21,138 nucleotides of DNA from positions 1 through 21,138 of the forward strand of contig UQLX01000039.1 of assembly GCA_900541985.1 (NCBI GenBank), written 5' to 3'. Shown here piece after piece: positions 21,122 to 21,138 of this stretch (positions are counted from its first letter, which is position 1; every line of letters begins with the position of its first letter). The notes under the pieces are model-generated. The model was not told the DNA's origin. It searched no databases and worked only from the letters and a program-made list of their open reading frames with translations. Source of the stretch: an uncultured Blautia sp. Its GTDB lineage: Bacteria; Bacillota; Clostridia; Lachnospirales; Lachnospiraceae. A program made the translations under genes and the position numbers.

Positions 21122-21138
21122 CTGGACAGGAAGCCGGT

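Overview
The window looks like an accessory region from a gut-type Clostridia genome (Lachnospiraceae or a relative). This rests on strong AGGAGG-type ribosome sites, every gene lying on the + strand in tightly packed cassettes, and a Tn1549-like conjugative gene set. No housekeeping gene is present, so the host cannot be fixed further. The organism and element-family assignments are inference from recognised protein families, not from a search.

Region 1 (1-3018) is decayed phage and element debris. It holds a possible tail-gene end (47-133) and a three-gene cassette with its own promoter (helix-turn-helix protein, one-helix membrane protein, small SHOCT-like protein; 323-1361). It ends with a chimeric reading frame in which the front of a phage tail/baseplate protein is joined in frame to an internal piece of a Tn916-type tyrosine integrase. 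The integrase part stops just before its conserved HxxR segment.

Region 2 (3019-10404) is the front half of a conjugative or mobilizable element. In order it has a hairpin-rich leader, parA-parB, a DUF6050-like membrane protein, a terminator, a Cys-rich protein, an SSB, a small protein, two RepA_N-type replication proteins (the second carrying five 23-bp iterons inside its gene), a DnaC-like helicase loader, PcfB (DUF3801), and the first third of a VirD4/PcfC coupling protein.

Region 3 (about 10404-15102): VirD4 breaks off right after its conserved TDPKG motif, and a large serine recombinase (TnpX/TndX type) with a tnpV gene follows. After these come small accessory genes, a terminator, a second SSB and a truncated 23-codon gene start. 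The rest of VirD4 is not in the window, so the inserted segment either runs past the right edge or the 3' half was lost.

Region 4 (15102-21085) is a visibly AT-richer defence island. Unit A is a small Xre controller behind two overlapping palindromes, an EcoRI-type adenine methyltransferase, and an overlapping DUF262-HNH nuclease; it reads as a controller-methylase-nuclease restriction system with an unusual nuclease. Next come about 157 bp of back-to-back hairpins. Unit B is a GmrSD-like DUF262/DUF1524/DUF4357 protein, a nucleoside 2-deoxyribosyltransferase-fold protein and a PD-(D/E)XK-type protein, closed by a strong terminator. The final 40 bases hold an inverted repeat that could belong to an oriT.

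The items most worth following up are the restriction system, the hairpin array between two DUF262 nucleases, the unit B trio, the frame-shifting iterons in repA, and a perfect 27-bp palindrome inside parB.
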